From positions 372,001 to 436,000 of the forward strand of contig OZ199838.1 of NCBI GenBank assembly GCA_964304625.1: 64,000 bases of DNA, read 5' to 3'. This DNA comes from Kudoa neothunni. Lineage: Eukaryota > Cnidaria. Positions within the stretch are counted from its first letter, which is position 1; each line of letters opens with the position of its first letter. Of this stretch, positions 1 through 12,765 are shown piece by piece. The notes under the pieces were generated by a model that searched no databases, was not told the origin of the DNA, and saw only the letters and a list, made by a program, of their open reading frames with translations. The position numbers were made by a program, and so were the translations under genes.

Positions 1-1
1 A

Positions 2-450
2 CGTAACGATCCAAACAATATCCAATTGTTTCAAGAAAGCTGGATTTAGATTCGATGGTAACGAAGACCCTTATTACTATTTTATACAAACTTAATAATT
101 GTACATAGACGAACCTATAAACCATGAAGTTTTAGATGAAATCGACGATCCAGAGATAATACAATGCCAAGATGAAGAAGAACTCGTTCAAGTCTGTGAA
201 TTTGAGGACAACCGTGGAAACGATAGCGTAACCATTGATATAAAGAAATTGTCTGATTGTGAACCCGAAACATACAAAGAAAAGTCATATACCACGAAAG
301 AAGCGCTGAAGTGCTTTGAATATTTAAAGGGATACTTCATTAAGAATGGATCAAATATGTTGGATTATCTTATCTTCACAAACTAGAAGAAGAAATGTTT
401 CTAATCTCAAAAAAAGGATTTAAGCAAACGAAAATAGCAAATTTTATTTA
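2..450 (+). pseudogene. Tigger/pogo-type transposase, C-terminal remnant cut by window edge
   Basis: The first frame reads as the end of a pogo/Tigger (DDE_1, CENP-B-like) transposase. The motif TISNCFKKAGFRF is the typical 'I-x-N-C-F-x-K-A-G-F' block near the C-terminus, followed by an acidic stretch and a helical tail (residues around EALKCFEYLKGYF and KLEEEMFLISKKGFKQTKI). The early block ends at a stop near 92-94, the acidic part is open at 99-386, and the last helix (about 375-450) lies in another frame, so at least one frameshift is present. The catalytic core lies outside the window. This is a fossil of a plain DNA transposon; family assignment rests on motif recognition only. Confidence 0.6.
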
Positions 451-1299
451 AAAAAAGTAGGATAATAGATTTCTTATAAAATCGACCCCATCTTTTGCGC
501 GTGCGCCAAATAAATGCGAATTAGCCAGCAGTGATGTTTAATTTGCACTTTTTCTCTGGTCCCAAAGGGATTACGAATTAGTCGTCACCCATTGTATATA
601 TAAAAGAGGACTTTCGGTATGTTTGTTTGTGTGTCAGTGTGTGTATGCCCCTAAGTACGCATGTGCGGATAATTTTTTCCTTATAGAGAGCCATATATAA
701 AATTTTTATAAATTTTTGATATTTAAAGAAATCGTTTAATTGTTTTCGGAGTACTAAAATTTCCAAAAAGTATTTATGAAATACTGATTTTATCGATTTA
801 AAGTTTGCTTTTCGGATTAAATGAGTTCAACTATTGGATTAGCACTTGCTTATTTCATGGTTATGGTCGGTTGAAGTTAACTATCTCCCTTATATGCTCC
901 TTCATATGTTCATTAACTGCTTCTATCTATCTATCTTTATATATAAGGTTGGCGTTTCTATTTGGTTGTCTGTTTAAATATACTCCTTATTTGCGGAGTT
1001 TTAACGTATATGACTTGATAAGTATATCTTATAAGTTCTACTAATGGTTTTCAATGTGGGAAAAAATCTATATATGTTTCATAAATAACGAATTCGTGGA
1101 GAACGTTAAAGTTATGTTGATTGAAGCGTTATAATGGAAATACTGCGTTCATAGGCTTCATTAAATTGTCCGCTAAGTTTTACGTGATTAAGTTCAATAC
1201 GGATGGTTGTACTTTTATTTCACCAAATTATTTAAATTGTTTATGATAAAAGCGCATGTATGTTTATGCCGAGTTAAACAATGCTAATTTTAACAATAT
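451..1299. other. AT-rich stretch without a gene
   Basis: No coding region is convincing here. Open frames at 578-766 (minus) and 805-1044 (plus) have no recognisable motif and compositions expected from random AT-rich DNA. A short CTAT tetranucleotide run lies near 920-937. The right part may belong to the Helitron-like element that ends at 1742. Confidence 0.4.
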
Positions 1300-1742
1300 C
1301 GATTAATTTTCATAAGTTTTCTTCTATCTCTTTTATTTTTTCTATTTTTTTACCTCTTAAAAAGTTAGTGGTGCACCCAGTTACCGAGCCAGGCCAGAAT
1401 TCGACTTTTAAAAATCCTCCGGTCCAAAAAATAACGTTTTAGATAACACTTTGACGGGATTTAAATAATTCGGAATGAAAAAAGTACAACGCTGACCTTA
1501 ACTTGTTTAGCGTTGATGCCGAGCCACGAAATTTTTTAATGGGCGCAGTGATTGATACTTTCCTTCGCAGAAATTATCATAATTTAGATTGCATAATCCA
1601 AATCGTTATAGCAAGTTACTTAAAAATTTTTAGTTATTTTGTTTCTATGGGTTAATTCGAGATTTCAATATATTTTTTGAATGCTATTAAAAATTCCTCT
1701 AGGCGAAATCTTCCCCAAGCAACGCTGGGCAGTTCCAGCTAA
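1300..1742 (+). mobile_element. Helitron-like element, 3' end
   Basis: The segment ends with the hallmark of a Helitron 3' terminus: a short hairpin at 1714-1729 (CCCAAGC / GCTGGG around AAC), a spacer of about ten bases, then CTAA immediately followed by T. Sequence from about 1300 to 1742 is related, in inverse orientation, to 52062-52440, which ends in the same way (hairpin, CTAG, T). No Rep/helicase ORF is visible, so this is a non-autonomous copy. The 5' end is not defined. Confidence 0.5.
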
Positions 1743-2460
1743 TATATAATATAGATATAGATGATCATAATTTATTTTGCTTGTCTATATCCATAACGCT
1801 CGAAAAGAGAAAATACACATAGAATAACTTGTTTATACTTTAACTTTTAAGGGAAATAAGACAACTCTTGTAAATGTGACGTTAATAGTTTTATTTGTCT
1901 CAAAATTGCTCCGAACAGGCATACATAAAGTTTTTAGAACATTCTATACCATAATTAAGAGACTCTTTTTCTATATAATGAGTAAAAGTTTATTTTATTT
2001 GACTATCAACCAGAAGTAAACAAATATCAATATTATTCAGGTTTTTTTAATCTGCCATTTGTGAAGACAACCAGAAAGTGGCTTACTTCGGACTGTGTTA
2101 TTGACTATATTTATACTTTTAAGTAAATGATAGATTTTTATTAATAGTTTTATCTATTCAAATACAAACTTACAACTATATTTAAAGAAAGTTTCTCCGT
2201 GTCACATGCGTACTATTGCAAACTGACACACACACGGATAGACAAGAACTTTATTATGTATGTAGATTTGTTTTGATATATTTTAATTTGTTTATAATGT
2301 TTTTTATGCAATTTACGAAATTGACCGTCGACGTTTCCGAAATAGGGAGTAAAACCCGGTATTATAATAAAGATAGATTTAAAAAAAAGTTATAAATGGT
2401 CAAAACACTCACAAAATTAAAATGTTGCCATTTGGCAACATTGAAATTCAAAGGAGTAAT
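1743..2460. other. Intergenic, no gene seen
   Basis: AT-rich sequence between the Helitron-like end and the first segmental duplication unit. I see no ORF, tRNA or clear repeat. A plus-strand tract near 2180-2240 is somewhat richer in GC but carries no motif I recognise. Confidence 0.4.
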
Positions 2461-2616
2461 ATATTAAACTTTTTTTAATGAATAAGAATTAAAAAGTGAT
2501 ACGCATAATAAATGTTGTTAAGAGTTTATATTTTTAGAAAAAAATAAATCTAAGTTCAATATGAAAAGATATTAATAGTTATCTATTACAATTATTATAA
2601 TTAAAATAATGAAAAA

Positions 2617-2622
2617 TTTATT
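2617..2622 (-). terminator. Candidate poly(A) signal of paralogue A
   Basis: AATAAA on the minus strand about 60 bases past the stop codon of paralogue A. The same sequence and spacing occur behind paralogue C (35473-35478), but paralogue B lacks this stretch. Confidence 0.4.
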
Positions 2623-2680
2623 AACTAAATTTTATAATAATATTGGTAACTAATGTAATGGATGATGAATATATCAGTTT

Positions 2681-5600
2681 TTATAGATCGTAAGAAATTT
2701 CCTTAGAATTCTTTCTGTAAACAGCTACACCTATCACAACCAAAAGTGAAGCCACGATGGGTATCATTGCATATAATCTAAGAAAGCTTATCTACAACAA
2801 ATATGTATATTCTATTACATGTAACTTCCAACAGACCTATCTAATGTCAAACTTGAAAATATAAATGTAAATTACGAATAACTATTCTTTTCAGCATCAA
2901 AATTGTGATTTTCTTTACTATCTACAATGTTTCTTTTTTATCAGATCATTAAATTAAAATAATTTTACTAAATAAAATCTTATAAATATGACATGAAAAT
3001 TGTTTTTACCCTTTCTCAACCTTTTCTACTACTTTTTGAACGATATCATCTACTACAATGTTGGCATACTCACTCCTTATGTTTTCTCCTCCTATAAATT
3101 TTTTATTCCACAAGGATTTTTTATTTAATTTACTAGAGAAATCATTTTAATTATATATTAAATAATTGGAATTTAATTACCCTTTCATTTGACCTATTCT
3201 TGAGTCTTCGCAAAATATATTATTAGAAAATAAGGATTATTTAATAATTTAAACAAAATATATATACACTGAATACTATATTTGTTATAGAGTGAGTAAT
3301 CCTTTGCTTTTAACTTCAAAATATAATCTTTTTCTCTCGACAAATTATTGATGTTAACGGTACACTTATTAGCAGAACATTCTTCATCATCATTACACCA
3401 TGTAACAATTTTTCCCTCCTGATTGTCTCCAGTCTTTTCCTGAATCATAAATGGACATTTTGAATTATCATCTTTTCCGTCGAAACCCACTTCAATTCTT
3501 AAGTCACTATCTCCATTCAACGAATGCTTAAGTGAAATAGTACCATTTACTAAATAATATTATTAAAACATAAGATTATTGATTATGAATACTTGTCTCA
3601 ACAGAATACTCCTTATGTATTTTGCCATCAGATGGCTCGACGGTTACGTTGTAAGTCACTCCTAATTCTAGGTTGACAATTTTGAACGTAGCATCACATC
3701 TATTCTCGCATGCTCCCATTCCCTCACACGAAGCCATATATTTTGGATCTAAGGCCCCACTTTTTTTAACATATATTCTGCAGACCGGCGAGTAATTATC
3801 GGTTCCAAATGGTGTTATTGTAGCTGTGGAACTTTGTATGTTTGGTTTTGAATCATTTGCAGCTAAAGTTCCTCCCTCAGCTAAATGTATTGTTAAACTT
3901 TAATGTTTAAAAATGCTTCTACCTGTTCGGAATGTTGTTTTCTTTGTATATCCATTAATCCCAATGTTGTTTACCGTTACGGAAACCACATAATTTGTAC
4001 CCGCCTCAAGCTCATTAATTGAATACGTCGCTCCACAGCTAGTATTACATTCACCAATGCCATTACATTTAGCTTGTTTTTCAGTCGAAAAAGTATTTGC
4101 TCGACGTATTGTAATTGTACACACTGAATCAGTGGTATCTGTTTTCATATCCTGATAGACGTTAAGTCCGTTGAGAGTGATTTCTCTATCCCTAATGTCG
4201 CTTATATTTATGCCATTGTCATTTCCTATACGACATTATTTTTGAAGTTGAATCCAAAACTACTTTTAAAGTATTGTTTGAATCCATCGGTATCAAACCT
4301 TCGTTTTACAATTATTCCAATTTTATCAGTTGCATCTGTCAAACTGATAAAACCATCTTGGCAAAGATGGAAACACTCTTTTTTCTCCCCGGTACATCCA
4401 TTAAGGACATCGCTTTGTTGATCTGAGCCATTTTCATCTACCTTGAATACCTTGATATGACAAATCTCGCCATTATATGGACCAGGAGAGAATTTTATTT
4501 CAAGTTCCCTATTGTCATTAGCAATTCTTGAAACAGAATAAATGATTTGAGATTTTAGAGGGGTCTCAGATTTCACGTAATTATTATTTATGTAATATAA
4601 TATTCCAGGCCATAACAATGTTGAACTCACATTATAATAACTTATGTATCTATCGATTAAGAGAGAGGCAGATTTATCTTCTGGAGTCTCAGAATACACT
4701 TCTATTTTCAAACTAGTCTTATCTGTGTCACTATGTGGAACATCCTTCCCGTCATATTGTATATTCCAATCAGTTATTGAGTTTGATTTGAAGGAGAAAT
4801 TAATTTTTCCGTCAATATGAGATATTGCATAAGTGTTATCCTGTTTGTAATCTAGAAAAAATATCAGTGAAAATTATATTATAAAAATATAATTTTTAAT
4901 TACTCATTATTATTGGGAACACTTGCATCTTTTTACATCTTTTGGCTTCTGCGTCGTCTGTACCATAACAAACTGATATATATCGATCAATTTTTGAATT
5001 TATATATCCGACCTCAAATTCATTTGCGTTGCAGTTCACTAAACAATCGTCGCCATTTTCGTTTGTGCAGATTTGAGGCTTTTTAAATTCAGTTACTGCA
5101 AAATTAGCTATTTTTATCACACACTTATCCACTAAAAAATTAGACAGGGTAACCGAAAATTTCCCAGTTCCTTTATTTGAAGATTTTATAAACTTCTGTT
5201 CAAGCTTTCCACGCCGAATAAAAGCTATAAATGTATGTCACTTTAAATATTTTTGTGTAAGTCACCTGGTATCGATAGTTTGGATGGTGATGATTTTCGA
5301 TCTGCATAAATCATCAACCTGTAGTTATACTTATTATCGTATATATCATCAAATTCAATTTTGTTGCACTTTTTAACATCATCAGCTTTATTACAGTCAA
5401 TGCAAGACTTTATTATTCTCGTGGGAGAAGCTATTTGAAGATAATAAAAATAATATGATACTATTACTTTCGTTTGTCTCATGTTTATATAGCTGATAGA
5501 AACAGTTTGTATTGCTTGCTTCAGTGAATGATTGTTTTATTTGTATTATGAGCTTGTTCTTTTTGGACTGATTAGAAACTCCAAATTCAATTGTCTCGCC

Positions 5601-8600
5601 GCCTGTTTATTATTAATTAATTAATTCAATATATAATTAATTACCATTAGTGGTTTTTTTGTTTTTAATAATTTGAGTATCATAAGCTCCATTAGGAACA
5701 ATTTTTAGTTCGTACGTAGTATAGGTATTAAGCCCAATAATGTCGAACTTTGAGTTGCAGGGTTTTACACACAACTCCTTTTCTGCACAAATAGCAGGAT
5801 AGAAAAATTTATCATTTTCTCTTATATAGATGCTACAAATTATTGATTCACCTACTGAATCTTGGGGGATTGTGATTCTATTTTCACTGGTAGAGACTGA
5901 AGTATCTGGAATGGAAAGTTGTTGGCTTTGAACTGAAAATACATTTTAAAAAAATTTAAATTCTGTTAAATACTTATTTTATGAAAAAAATATTTTCTTG
6001 GTGAGTAATTAGGTATACCCGTTATGATTACCATAATATCATTATGCAAATGAGTTGGATTGGGAGTAATTTTAACTTCCCCAAAGCTACATGCAGATGA
6101 TGGATCTTTAACATCTTTCCTTCCAGTTTCAGTTACTAATGGAGCGTATGCGTTCCAATACTTTGCCGTACATGTAACTTCTTGACCAGTAATTCCCCCT
6201 CCATCATCATTTTTATTTTTTCCAATTAGGTTAATTTGAATTTTTGTATCTGCTGTTGTCACAGAAACATCATTTCCATGTTTCACTAAAACATTTTATC
6301 TTATCTATTAAATATACCTAAATCTTACATAAGTGTATATTGTTTTGATAACCGATAGTAGGTTTCGTTCCTAGTTTTAGGACCCTTATTTTAACGGCCT
6401 TTACACTCGACTGCACATTTCCAAATTTGTAGCTGTTGCACATACTGATAAAACAGTTTTCCATATTGTTACATTCACTCGAAAAAAAACTGTTTGAATT
6501 TGATGCTGTGGCGTCTATCCATTCGAATGTGCACATTTCAGATGGTTCTGGGTTAACCAGTTGAACTGTAAATGCATTGGGTTTTTTATCAATTTTTAAT
6601 TCGTAATAAAATCTACTGAAAATAGGGGCGTGATTTTTAACAAATGTATTGTCATAGAAGTAATGAAAATCGAAATATTTTGGGCAGCTTATATAATAAT
6701 CTTCTATTAACTCATCGAATTGAATCGAATAACTTCCAAAATCACATTGGGAGGTTTTAGATTGTGTTTCCGTCACTGAACTTTGCTCTTGGGTATCCTT
6801 GAATGATTTGCATGATAATGAACATTTATTTAAACCTAATTTAATTTTATCGTCATCTAATTCAGCTATGTGAGTAAGTTCCTCGAAATGATCTTAAGAA
6901 AAATGGTTACATTTTTTAAGAAACTATATATTACCTATGTAATAGGAATAGACATTTCCTGCATTAAACTTGACTTCTACTTCTTTAGTTTGTTCTGACA
7001 CTGGTCCAACAGATTTTAATAGTACATGTGACGAAGGTGATCCATTAAAATTTTTTTTTTCCCCTTCACCGCCGTTTTTTCCCGCAGATGGATCTCCGTC
7101 CGCTGCTTGCGATTTTGCTATAATTTTTGTCCTAATACCAGATTTTTCAGTCCTTTTTACAGTGAGAGTTTTTTTGTCTGGATAAGTGATGGAAATATAG
7201 TATAGTTTATTCTGACTATCAGGATCAATTTCGAAAAAAGTTGTAAGTTCGTTGCATTGTTTTTTGATTTCTGCGCCATTTTTTCCAGCATTTTTATATC
7301 CCGAAAGATTATCATTAGATTTTTGAACTGTACATTTTTCACCATTCTTTTTAGTTAGAGCATCCTTCTTGAGTTTTACCTTTGAATTTTTTCCTGATTT
7401 ATCATAATATAGAACCATTTTCTGATCACCTTCATCAATATCACCTATAAATATAAAATTAATTTTCCTATAGAAGAGCAATTACATTCTATATCTGTAT
7501 CTTTTGGTTTAGAATGATCTACATTTATAACAACTAGTTTATATGTAAGTTCGCAGTTGAGAGAAGCCCATGAGAATTCTATTGTGATCTCACTTGTCGT
7601 TATAGGGGGATCACATGCGCTATTCAAACAATCCTTGATAATTTTCTTAGATTCTTGTTCCAATAGAATGTAGACCCAAGAAGTTCCTAATGTTTCACCT
7701 GAAGAAGCAGCGGCCAATGTAGCTGTTGTTGTCTTTCCCTGACCATTTTCTGAGGTTTTTATTGTAATATCGATTCCGGTAGCTATTTAAATTTATTATT
7801 ATTAGAATAATAAAAAGAAATTACTCGATTTTGTAGTGCTCTTAACACAGTTATATCCTTTCGGACAAACAGTTATTATGTAGCTCGTATTAGGATCAAG
7901 GTTTATTATATTAAAATTGTCATTACAAGCACCAGAACAAAAATTTTTTCCTTCACAAGTAGCAGGATACATCGGTCCATCATTTTCGACGGCTGAATAA
8001 TAAAGATCACACTTTGCTCCATTACTACTATCACCAGAAAATAAATTCAATAGATTTAGATGAAGTTTATTATGTTGAATCGAAGTAGTGCTTGGTGTAA
8101 TAGTACCAGTATTTGCCAAGTCATCTCCTATGTGAAGTTATTAATATAAGATTAATGTTTAAAGTTACCTTTAGTTTTGAAATAGAAATAACGGTGGTAA
8201 TAATTAACTTCCGGTGAATCTAATGTTGTAAGTCCTTTTATCTTAACTTTTAAAATATATTCTGTTAGAGGCAGAAGAGAGCTCAAACTAACTGTTCCAA
8301 ATTCTTTACACCCTCCATCACACGGTAGATCGTTCCAATTATCTTTAATTCCCAGATTTTTCTCGATTATTTTAACTTCTAAAATAACTGCTCCTGTTAA
8401 AGCACCATTTCTGTCTTCATTTTGTTTTAAATTAGTTAACGTTAAGGTCGCCTGATCCTTTCCAATGCCAGTAACAGTAGGTTGACCGGTAGCGACTATA
8501 AAATTGATAAGACATATTAGATAGATTAAAATTTACACGTTATAGTTTGAATAAACTCTTTTGATGTTATCTTATCAAAGGGTTTAACGAGTACTTGGGC

Positions 8601-9574
8601 GAACTTTAAGTCTGTCTCATGATATAAGGTAGCTTTGTAGCAGGGCTGAAGGCAGGGTCCAGCTCTATTCGTACCTGAGCAATTGGAGGAAAAATGAGAG
8701 TCATTAATATCTTTTATTCCAAAGTAACAAATTTGCGAAGGTTTTGGATTTTGGAGTGTAATTGTATAAAAATAATTAGTGGTTCCTTTTGACCCTGTTG
8801 CAATAAACCAATCCTCATCGAGGTTTTTTGGGCTCAATAAAATTTCTGGTGGGTGATTGTCGACTTCAACCACGTACGTTGGTTTATATGATTGTGAAGG
8901 CAATGTAATAGACTTGGGCGTGTAAAAAAGTAGTCGAAGATCCTTGACTACTTTTTAAAAGGAGATTTTCTTTGACAGTCAAATCGAGGCTTTCTTTACT
9001 TCGAACTGAAACAGTGAACGTACTATTTGTTTTGTTTGCTGTCAGTAAACTCTTTAAGTAAAGATCTATTTTATTATATTAAAATATTATTAAATAAGTT
9101 AATATACCTTTTATAGCAAAAACCCTCTTGATAGGGCAGTTTTTTTACATCATTACCATTCTTACCTTGACACCATTTTATGAATTTAATGGTTTTAAAC
9201 TTTGCATCACTGAGATTTAGTTCGACTTTTTTACATTTGTAAATACACATCTTTGAATCATCACCTACTGGCGTACCATCTATGTCCTGAGCGCAAGTAG
9301 AGACGTCAAATTTCGCCCCATTAAGGCCATAGTATTGGAGAGCGCAATATTTGGAGCTATTCTCAATATTGTACCCAGAAAGTGAAATAATATATTTCTC
9401 TGAAGTGCGTGAAAAATCCACTTTCATTATATTATTATCAATATTATCAGAGATCACATTTTTTGCACATAACACTAATAACGATTAATCTGTATAATCT
9501 TAATGAAAATTACAAGTTAAAATGACGAGATATATCGTAGAAGCAAATCGTTGTCTCAAAGACAGTCTCATCAT
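2681..9574 (-). CDS. Paralogue A: large modular type I membrane protein (one apparent frameshift)
   Basis: Function is not recognised. The protein begins with a signal peptide (MMRLSLRQRFASTIYLVILT, joined by a 39-bp intron to LLCAKN) and ends with one transmembrane helix (IPIVASLLVVIGVAVY) and the tail RKNSKEISYDL. Between them lie about 15 fibronectin-III/Ig-like modules, many with a four-cysteine signature. Exons at the ends: 9514-9574, 9108-9474 and 8537-9049, then others down to 3010-3132 and 2681-2777; the splice sites match those of paralogue B. The start is the ATG pair at 9574, since the next in-frame codon block lacks a hydrophobic core. Exon 3 carries an apparent +1 in a run of six T (minus strand, near 8919-8924): the frame needed upstream differs by one from the frame of the downstream module. 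It is either a young pseudogene or an assembly error. Elsewhere exons stay open. A poly(A) signal candidate (AATAAA, minus) lies at 2617-2622. Confidence 0.78.
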
Positions 9575-11115
9575 TATTAGCTTACTAGTTGTGAATTAAC
9601 AAAAAATGTTTTGTTTAAATTTGTATCGATATGAATAGAGGAATTCATTTTTGCTAATTATTCATACTTCCAATTCAATTAAAAAAATTACCAACCTCGA
9701 TCTTACGAAAAGATAATAACTATTCAAATTGACAAAATTTTATGTGAATAGACAATCATATTTTAGAGTGTTATTGATTATTTTTGATGCCCCAATTATC
9801 ACGTATTCCATTCATTCGAACGATTTTAAGATAATATACATGAAATATTATTTTAATATTAGACAACGTATATAATTTATAAAAATTCCTTGTGGCTGAT
9901 TTACGATCAGTCAATAAGAATAAAAAAATAATTTTGTAAACTGCATAATTGATAAATTTTAGGCCGAAATTATTTACATGGTAAATTTAAAACCCAAATA
10001 TAATATAAATGTGCACTACGAAAATTTTAATTCCGCCAACTCTTACACGCAAGCTATATACAGATTTAATTAAATATAATCTAAACTAGTGACATCCGAA
10101 TAGTATTTACCATGCCAATAGCAACTTCCTTTATTTTAGGATAATCGCTAATAGTATTTTTAGGTATCACTATAAGATAAATTTGTCATTGTTAAATTAG
10201 AATTTCACTTATACTATTCAATAATACCTAGTTTTTAAAAAATAAAATATTTAATTTGTTTTATAAATTTGTATGTGAAATTTTTGGTTGAAATAAAGAA
10301 ATTATGTAATCATTTTCCAAAAAAATTAGATGACGTTTAATATTTGGCGTTATTGTTAAAAATTATTAATTTATATTAAATAATTATTATAAAAAAGTTT
10401 CACAATTAAATATGTTTTATATACATTAAACAAAAATATGTGTAACTCCCGAATTTTACAGCATAACAAACTTGAATACCAAAAGTTTAACATTTAAGAA
10501 CATTTATCATCTATTTCATTTTAAAAATATATTTTTCATAAGGAACGAGTTTACATAATTTTATTAAATTATTGTGATAATTCAAAATAAATTTTATTTT
10601 ATACACTTATTTTAAGTAAAATTAATAATATATTACTTGCCATGATGACGATATTTATGAATTTTTATATCTCACAAATCAATCATAATTTACCATATAT
10701 TTAATTTATTCTAATTCAATTAAAATTTATAAACGACTAACTTCAAATAAAGAGGTTTAGAGAACTAGATTTTACTCGTTTAATTCAATGAATCTAATTA
10801 TTTTACAACATTTTTATTCCTCAATTTGGCATTTAATATTGAAGAAAATAATAAATTCAATGTTTATAATTTTGCACTTATTCACACTTATTTAGGGATG
10901 ACAATAGAGAATGGAAATTCATTCAATAAAAAAGCACAAGTGATCTTATATAATAACATAAGATGAACATTTTTAAATAAAAATGTTTATTTTTATAAAA
11001 ATATTATTCAATAATTATATTTGTGACCCCATAGTCGGTCAAAAACATTCTTCTTGAAGGTATTGAATTAAATTTTTAGCGAACACTCCGCTACTTATTC
11101 CAAGAATTTATTTTG
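9575..11115. other. Duplicated 5' flank of paralogue A
   Basis: No ORF of substance. The sequence is collinear with 22662-24445 upstream of paralogue B, apart from a solo LTR present only in B. In the A copy the matching point near 10425 is uninterrupted. Confidence 0.6.
9695..9730. promoter_or_regulatory. Conserved upstream block, copy A
   Basis: About 120 bp upstream of the start codon lies a 35-bp block containing TCGATCTTACGAAAAGATAA, nearly identical in front of all three paralogues (22773-22808 and 42547-42582), while flanking bases have drifted more. It holds the inverted pair ATCTT/AAGAT and a GATA core. It may be a promoter element, or simply a remnant of recent duplication. Confidence 0.35.
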
Positions 11116-11789
11116 TTTGGAAATGAAAGTTTACCGTATCTATTTAAATTAACGGTCACGTGTGAATAATTAATTCCGTACTAGAAATAAACATTATTTA
11201 ATTAAGTTCGTATCATATTTCTAAATTTATATGTGACTAAAATGAATAATACAGTAAGAAAACAATTTCACGTAATCCCCTTGGGACAAAGGAAAAAGTT
11301 AGTCAAATAGGTCACATTAAGGGCATCCAAACCTTGGGTTTTCCCAAGATCTTAGGATTTTTCTACTAAATTTGAGTTCTGGGGGTTTTTGTTTATTTAC
11401 GAAACTTATAGCTTATTGTATTCTTTGAGATCAATTATAAATAATACGTTTTAGAATTAGTTAGAATAATTATATTAATTATTTTAGTAATTGAGAGAAG
11501 AATTAAAATTATTTGAAATTTTAAAAAGACGTCGCGATCGTCGGCAACGCGCTGTTTTCCGGTCCTTGGATTATTGTTATTTAATCAATTGTTCTTATTA
11601 TTCTGTGATTGTATTTGGATATTTCAATGTTGTTTTAAAATTTTATAATTTTTTTAATAACATATTTTTAAATTATTGGCGTATATTATTTTAAAGTATG
11701 CGTGAAATTTCAAACGGAGCTCAAAAAAGAATGGGGGATAATATGTGCTTTGACTAAGATTGGTTAAAAATAGATTTTAAAGATTGGCT
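11116..11789. other. Intergenic, nothing recognised
   Basis: AT-rich. A frame at 11491-11694 (plus) is rich in Phe/Leu/Tyr and looks like translated noncoding DNA. Some of this stretch may belong to the hAT remnant that follows. Confidence 0.3.
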
Positions 11790-12104
11790 TGATCATGATG
11801 CTAAGGACAGAAATTCCAGCTACTGCAAATGTTGAACAATTTTTTTCATTAATGAACACAGTAAAAACTAAATGAACCAACTCATTAAAGGTTGAAACTG
11901 TAAAATGTAAATTTCTCGCAAACCAATTGATCAGAAGAAATAATAATACGTGTTTGACGTCGCATCCAACAAGTAAACTAATACATGATGTACACAGCGG
12001 TGTTGTGAGACAACGATAACTTGAGCGCTTGAAAAATAGATCAAACTTCTTAACTGAGGATTGTGAAGATGATAAAGACGATTCGATTGTCGACAATAAT
12101 TAGA
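11790..12104 (+). pseudogene. hAT transposase remnant, dimerisation region
   Basis: The plus-strand frame reads IPATANVEQFFSLMNTVKTK and, after an in-frame TGA, a leucine-rich helix. This fits the C-terminal hAT dimerisation motif ('IPATS-x-x-E-R-x-F-S'). The N-terminal and catalytic parts are absent. Minus-strand frames over the same bases are shadows. Confidence 0.55.
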
Positions 12105-12379
12105 AAAAATATATAAAATAAAAATTTGTGTTATTTTAATAATAATAATAATATTGTTTTCTTTGCGATCTTGGGGTTTCCCGATGGTCTCATTGGACGT
12201 CCTAGTCACATCCAATTTCAATTGCGTGCTCAATTATTCTAGAAAAAAATTAACATTTAATCAAGATTATATTTTGTTTAAACGGGTCAGCTAATTATAA
12301 ATTAATTTTTATAAAATAACTAAAACTCAAGAAACGTATTAACAGCAAAAAACTATTTTTCAAAGATCTATGAAATATT

Positions 12380-12765
12380 CCCCTTGCTGATATCGATAGA
12401 ATTAGGCATTTTTGTCTACATTGTAAATAAAATTTTCAGAGTATCTTTTAAACAATGTTCTGAATTGATTGATCCACTCTGAAGTAATTTCAGACGTAGC
12501 ATCAGCTGATGGATTAATAAAATTTGATGTTTAAATGTTGAACCGTTTTTAAAACAACGAAACCCTCCACGAGTTTCACATGAAGGTAAATCTTTTTCTT
12601 TGACTAATTAATTTGTCGTGATGATTATCGATAGGACGTTTACTACAATCTTTTCGCTTCGTGTCTACTCAATCCAATCATGTACATCTTCGTCGACAGA
12701 ATGAAATTGCCCTGCATGCAAATAATTTCTTTTTATAGATTCTAAAAACATTTCTAGGTTTTGCT
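12380..12765 (-). pseudogene. Tigger/pogo transposase remnant (CENP-B-like DNA-binding part to first catalytic Asp)
   Basis: Minus-strand fragments follow the order of a Tigger transposase: an HTH-type stretch (VDEDVHDWIE...TRSEKIVV), then the block corresponding to 'GWL-x-R-F-K-x-R-x-N-I', SADATSEITSEWINQF, and SENFIYNVDKNA, the counterpart of the 'I-F-N-A-D-E-T' motif with the first catalytic Asp. Several stops break the reading frame. Probably an old fossil. Confidence 0.5.

Larger units (their letters stand above)
2461..11115 (-). repeat. Segmental duplication unit A
   Basis: This block carries paralogue A plus about 220 bp of 3' flank and 1.5 kb of 5' flank. It aligns collinearly by eye with 15590-24445 (unit B) and, in its genic part, with 35330-42715 (unit C). 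Shared flank landmarks include GTGATACGCATAATAAATG on the 3' side and an extended AT-rich upstream region that can be followed to about 11.1 kb, where the similarity to B ends. Confidence 0.75.

Noticed and set aside
6970-7185. Plus-strand ORF rich in Phe/Pro/Ser opposite paralogue A
   Set aside because: It is the antisense of a paralogue exon and is not conserved as a protein in the other two copies.
11764-12233. Two overlapping minus-strand ORFs of 100-110 codons
   Set aside because: The plus strand over the same bases gives a recognisable hAT dimerisation motif.
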